In this document: piece by piece, positions 61,668 to 64,000 of the stretch
Layout of the letters: the number at the start of each line of letters is the position of its first letter
Position numbering within the stretch: position 1 is the stretch's first letter
NCBI RefSeq assembly: GCF_003855255.1
Contig: NZ_CP034072.1
Coordinates: 1,116,001-1,180,000, forward strand
DNA: 64,000 nucleotides
From: Mycolicibacterium nivoides
GTDB lineage: Bacteria; Actinomycetota; Actinomycetes; Mycobacteriales; Mycobacteriaceae
Direction: 5' to 3'
Made by a program: the position numbers and the translations under genes
Notes under the pieces: generated by a model
Told to the model about the DNA's origin: nothing
Database searches by the model: none
Seen by the model: only the letters and a program-made list of their open reading frames with translations

Positions 61668-63416
61668 ATGACCAGTTCTGTTTTTCCCACCATCGACACC
61701 CCTGCCGGAGCCATCCCGGCGAACGCGGCGGCCTGGAACCGGCAGCGTCACTCCCAGATGCCGTCACATCGCTACGCGTCTGTCTATGACCGCGTCGAAG
61801 TTCCTCTGGTGCAACGAGATTGGCCGACAGCCCGGATCAACGCCGCGCCGCTGTGGGTGCCGGTGGATCTGCGCGACGGCAACCAGGCACTGGCCGAGCC
61901 GATGGATCCGGCCCGCAAACGCCGCTTCTTCGAACTGCTGGTGGCCATGGGCTACAAGGAGATCGAGGTCGGTTATCCGTCGGCGTCGCAGACCGACTTC
62001 GACTTCGTCCGGCTGCTGGCGGAATCCGACATCGCCCCGCCGGACGTCACCATCGTGGTGTTCGTGCCGGCGCGCCGCGACCTGATCCAGCGAACCGTGG
62101 ACTCGGTCCGCGGCATCGGCAACGACGTCGTCATCCACATGTACACCGCCACCGCGCCCACCTGGCGCGACACCGTGCTGGGCAAGGGTCGCACCGAACT
62201 GCGGGACCTGATCCTGGCGGGTGCGCGTGACGTTCTCGAATTCACCGAAGGCATGCCGAATGTGAGATTCGAATTCTCCCCGGAGGTGTTCAACCTCACC
62301 GAGCCGGACTACGTGCTCGAGTTGTGCGACGCGGTGACCGGGCTGTGGCAGGCCACCCCGGATCGGCCGGTCATCCTCAACCTGCCGGCCACCGTCGAGA
62401 TCGCCACCCCGAACGTGTATGCCGACCAGATCGAGTACATGCACCGCAACGTGTCTCGTCGCGACAGTGTCATCTTGTCGGTGCATCCGCACAACGACCG
62501 GGGTACCGGTATCGCCTGCGCAGAGTTGGCGGTGCTGGCCGGTGCGCAGCGGGTGGAGGGTTGCGTATTCGGCAACGGTGAACGCACCGGCAATGTCGAC
62601 ATCGCCACCCTGGCGCTGAATCTGCATGCCCAGGGCGTGGATCCGATGATCGACTTCTCCGACATCGACGAGATCGCGCGGACGGTCAGCCATTGCACCC
62701 GCATGCCCATTCACGAACGCCATCCCTATGTGGGGGACATGGTGCACACGGCGTTCTCCGGAACACACCAGGATGCGATCAAGAAGGGCTTCGCCGAACA
62801 TCGTCTCCGCGCCACGGCCACCGGTCGGCCCGAAAACGAAATCGATTGGCGGGTACCGTATCTGCCGATCGACCCGGCCGATATCGGCCGCACCTACGAC
62901 GCGGTGATCCGGGTGAATTCCCAATCCGGCAAGGGTGGCATCGCCTACCTGCTGGCCACCGACTACGGGTTGGAACTGCCGCGCCGGTTGCAGATCGACT
63001 TCGCCCGCCACGTCCAGGCGCACACCGACGAAAGCGGTGCCGAGGTCACCGCCGGCGAACTCTTCGATCTGTTCGAGGCGACCTACCTCGACACGTCAGG
63101 TCCGGTGCAACTCAAGGACTGGCGCACCGGCGGCGACGGTGCGGCCGCGGTCACCGACCTCACCTTGATGTTCGACGGGCGCACCGCATCCAGCAGCCAT
63201 CGCGGCATCGGACCGGTGGACGCGCTGCGGGCCGCGCTCGAGGAGATCGGCCGTCCGGTCGAGGTGCTGAGCCTGACCCAGCAATCGATCGGCAGCATCG
63301 CCGTCAGCTACCTGGAATACAGGTCGGACGGTCGCACCGGTTGGGCGTGCGGCCGCAGCGATTCGGTGCTCGCCGCGTCGATGGCGGCGGTGCTGCGGGC
63401 GGTCAACGCGCCCTGA
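61668..63416 (+). CDS. leuA: 2-isopropylmalate synthase (divergent copy)
   Basis: 582 residues from ATG 61668. HMGL-like TIM barrel with [11 protein letters not shown] near residue 64 (catalytic Arg and metal Asp), [39 protein letters not shown] (metal His) and [29 protein letters not shown] and a C-terminal LeuA regulatory domain follow. It makes 2-isopropylmalate from 2-oxoisovalerate and acetyl-CoA. Compared with the M. tuberculosis enzyme as I remember it, it is recognisably divergent, shorter and lacks the C-terminal tandem repeats. It is at an unusual place: the mycobacterial leuA is normally far from the his-trp region. Confidence 0.92.
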   Translation: MTSSVFPTIDTPAGAIPANAAAWNRQRHSQMPSHRYASVYDRVEVPLVQRDWPTARINAAPLWVPVDLRDGNQALAEPMDPARKRRFFELLVAMGYKEIEVGYPSASQTDFDFVRLLAESDIAPPDVTIVVFVPARRDLIQRTVDSVRGIGNDVVIHMYTATAPTWRDTVLGKGRTELRDLILAGARDVLEFTEGMPNVRFEFSPEVFNLTEPDYVLELCDAVTGLWQATPDRPVILNLPATVEIATPNVYADQIEYMHRNVSRRDSVILSVHPHNDRGTGIACAELAVLAGAQRVEGCVFGNGERTGNVDIATLALNLHAQGVDPMIDFSDIDEIARTVSHCTRMPIHERHPYVGDMVHTAFSGTHQDAIKKGFAEHRLRATATGRPENEIDWRVPYLPIDPADIGRTYDAVIRVNSQSGKGGIAYLLATDYGLELPRRLQIDFARHVQAHTDESGAEVTAGELFDLFEATYLDTSGPVQLKDWRTGGDGAAAVTDLTLMFDGRTASSSHRGIGPVDALRAALEEIGRPVEVLSLTQQSIGSIAVSYLEYRSDGRTGWACGRSDSVLAASMAAVLRAVNAP

Positions 63417-63867
63417 GCAGCTCCAGCGCCTTGTCGGCATGGGTGTCCATGCTGATCTCGCTTGAGATCACCCCGAGCACGGTGCGATCGGTGTCGATGA
63501 CGAACGTGGTCCGCTTGACCGGCATGAGCTTGCCGAGCAGGCCACGTTTGACCCCGAACTGGGTGGCCACCTTGCCGTCGGCGTCCGATAGCAGCGGGTA
63601 GTCGAAGTTCTGGATGTCGGCGAACTTGGCCTGCTTGGCGACCGGGTCGGTACTGATACCGACCCGGCTCGCCCCGGCGGCGGCGAACTCCGCTGCCAGA
63701 TCCCGGAAGTGACAGGCCTCCTTGGTGCATCCCGGGGTCATCGCCGCCGGATAGAAGAACAGCACCACCGGGCCGTCGGCGAGCAAGCTCGTCAGACTGC
63801 GAATCGTGCCGGTCTGATCCGGCAGTTCGAACTCGGGAACGGTGTCGCCCGTGCTGATCTGTGTCAT
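63403..63867 (-). CDS. bcpB: Thioredoxin-dependent peroxiredoxin (BCP type)
   Basis: 154 residues. The peroxidatic cysteine is in [19 protein letters not shown] near residue 47, with a second Cys five residues on (the resolving position of many BCPs). [15 protein letters not shown] and [14 protein letters not shown] are family segments. It reduces hydroperoxides. It is convergent with leuA (14-base overlap) and divergent from trpE; bcpB also precedes trpE in M. tuberculosis (Rv1608c). Confidence 0.93.
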   Translation of the reverse strand: MTQISTGDTVPEFELPDQTGTIRSLTSLLADGPVVLFFYPAAMTPGCTKEACHFRDLAAEFAAAGASRVGISTDPVAKQAKFADIQNFDYPLLSDADGKVATQFGVKRGLLGKLMPVKRTTFVIDTDRTVLGVISSEISMDTHADKALELLRAR

Positions 63868-63930
63868 GGCTGGCTACGCTACGCCGTCTGCATGGCAGGA
63901 CCGTGGCGCCGATCTGGGAGAATTGTTTCC

Positions 63931-64000
63931 GTGCAAACCACAGCCACCCACGCTCCGGGATCCTCGGGCGCCGGCTCATCGCTTGCGGTCACCACGTCGC
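63931..64000 (+). CDS. trpE: Anthranilate synthase component I, first 23 codons
   Basis: GTG 63931 with GGGAGA about 8 bases upstream opens a frame to the window end, reading MQTTATHAPGSSGAGSSLAV then TTS. The MQTTA start and the ...TTS before the domain match mycobacterial TrpE as remembered, and trpE follows bcpB in this chromosome region. The catalytic part is outside the window. An in-frame ATG at 63892 exists but has no ribosome-binding site. Confidence 0.72.
   Translation, partial: MQTTATHAPGSSGAGSSLAVTTS

Noticed and set aside
63892..63930. Possible trp leader peptide or longer trpE start (MAGPWRRSG...)
   Set aside because: The frame runs straight into trpE without a stop and has a single Trp codon and no ribosome-binding site, so it is neither a separate leader nor a better start.

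Overview
The window is about 64 kb of GC-rich chromosome from a rapidly growing mycobacterium (Mycolicibacterium-like). The evidence is gene order and gene content. The backbone runs ileS, dinX, ansA, lspA, rluD-like, dnaE1, ilvA, treZ/treY/treX, acyltransferase, bioA-bioF-bioD, bioB-bsaP, nrtR, nadABC, hisDCBHA-impA-hisFI, bcp, trpE, the same order I know from Mycobacterium tuberculosis (Rv1536 to Rv1609). Also typical are F420-linked enzyme families, an LpqH-type lipoprotein, a PHP-domain DnaE1, many GTG starts, and promoters that place the transcription start on or next to the start codon. No rRNA, tRNA or CRISPR array was seen.

Layout. 1-10.2 kb: 3' end of ileS, an S4 protein, dinX, two tandem paralogous secreted proteins, ansA, then lspA / pseudouridine synthase / rarD, a DGPF protein with its ECF sigma factor, and a TetR regulator. 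10.3-13.8 kb: dnaE1. 13.8-19.3 kb: accessory enzymes (PPOX-type F420 protein with a divergent cysteine-rich MerR, LLM oxidoreductase, methyltransferase), small proteins, an LpqH-like lipoprotein and ilvA. 19.3-25 kb: an accessory block with an M4 metalloprotease that lacks a signal peptide, a divergent LysM-LysM-tyrosinase translationally coupled to a DUF2182 membrane protein, a 5'-truncated MFS gene and an HxlR regulator. 25-33.4 kb: trehalose operon (acyltransferase, treX, treY, treZ). 33.5-40 kb: biotin locus, with the repressor bioQ and its palindromes in front of bioF and between bioQ and bioB. 40-49.3 kb: regulators, lipase, nrtR/nadABC and small proteins. 49.4-55.7 kb: an eight-gene histidine operon. 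55.8-63.4 kb: a block inserted between his and trp holding a LexA-controlled 13E12-type HNH nuclease, a probable type II restriction-modification pair, an ABC ATPase/GntR pair and a divergent leuA with a leader peptide. The window ends with bcp and the first codons of trpE.

Functional themes. Three cofactor or amino-acid pathways carry visible control elements: BioQ boxes (biotin), an NrtR operator (NAD) and a Leu-codon leader peptide (leucine). The least ordinary parts are the LysM-tyrosinase/DUF2182/M4 block, the his-trp insertion with its restriction-modification pair and extra leuA, and several short tandem repeats placed exactly at gene junctions (lspA 3' end, bioB leader, start of the gene after bsaP). 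All family assignments come from reading motifs and remembered family features; no database search was run.
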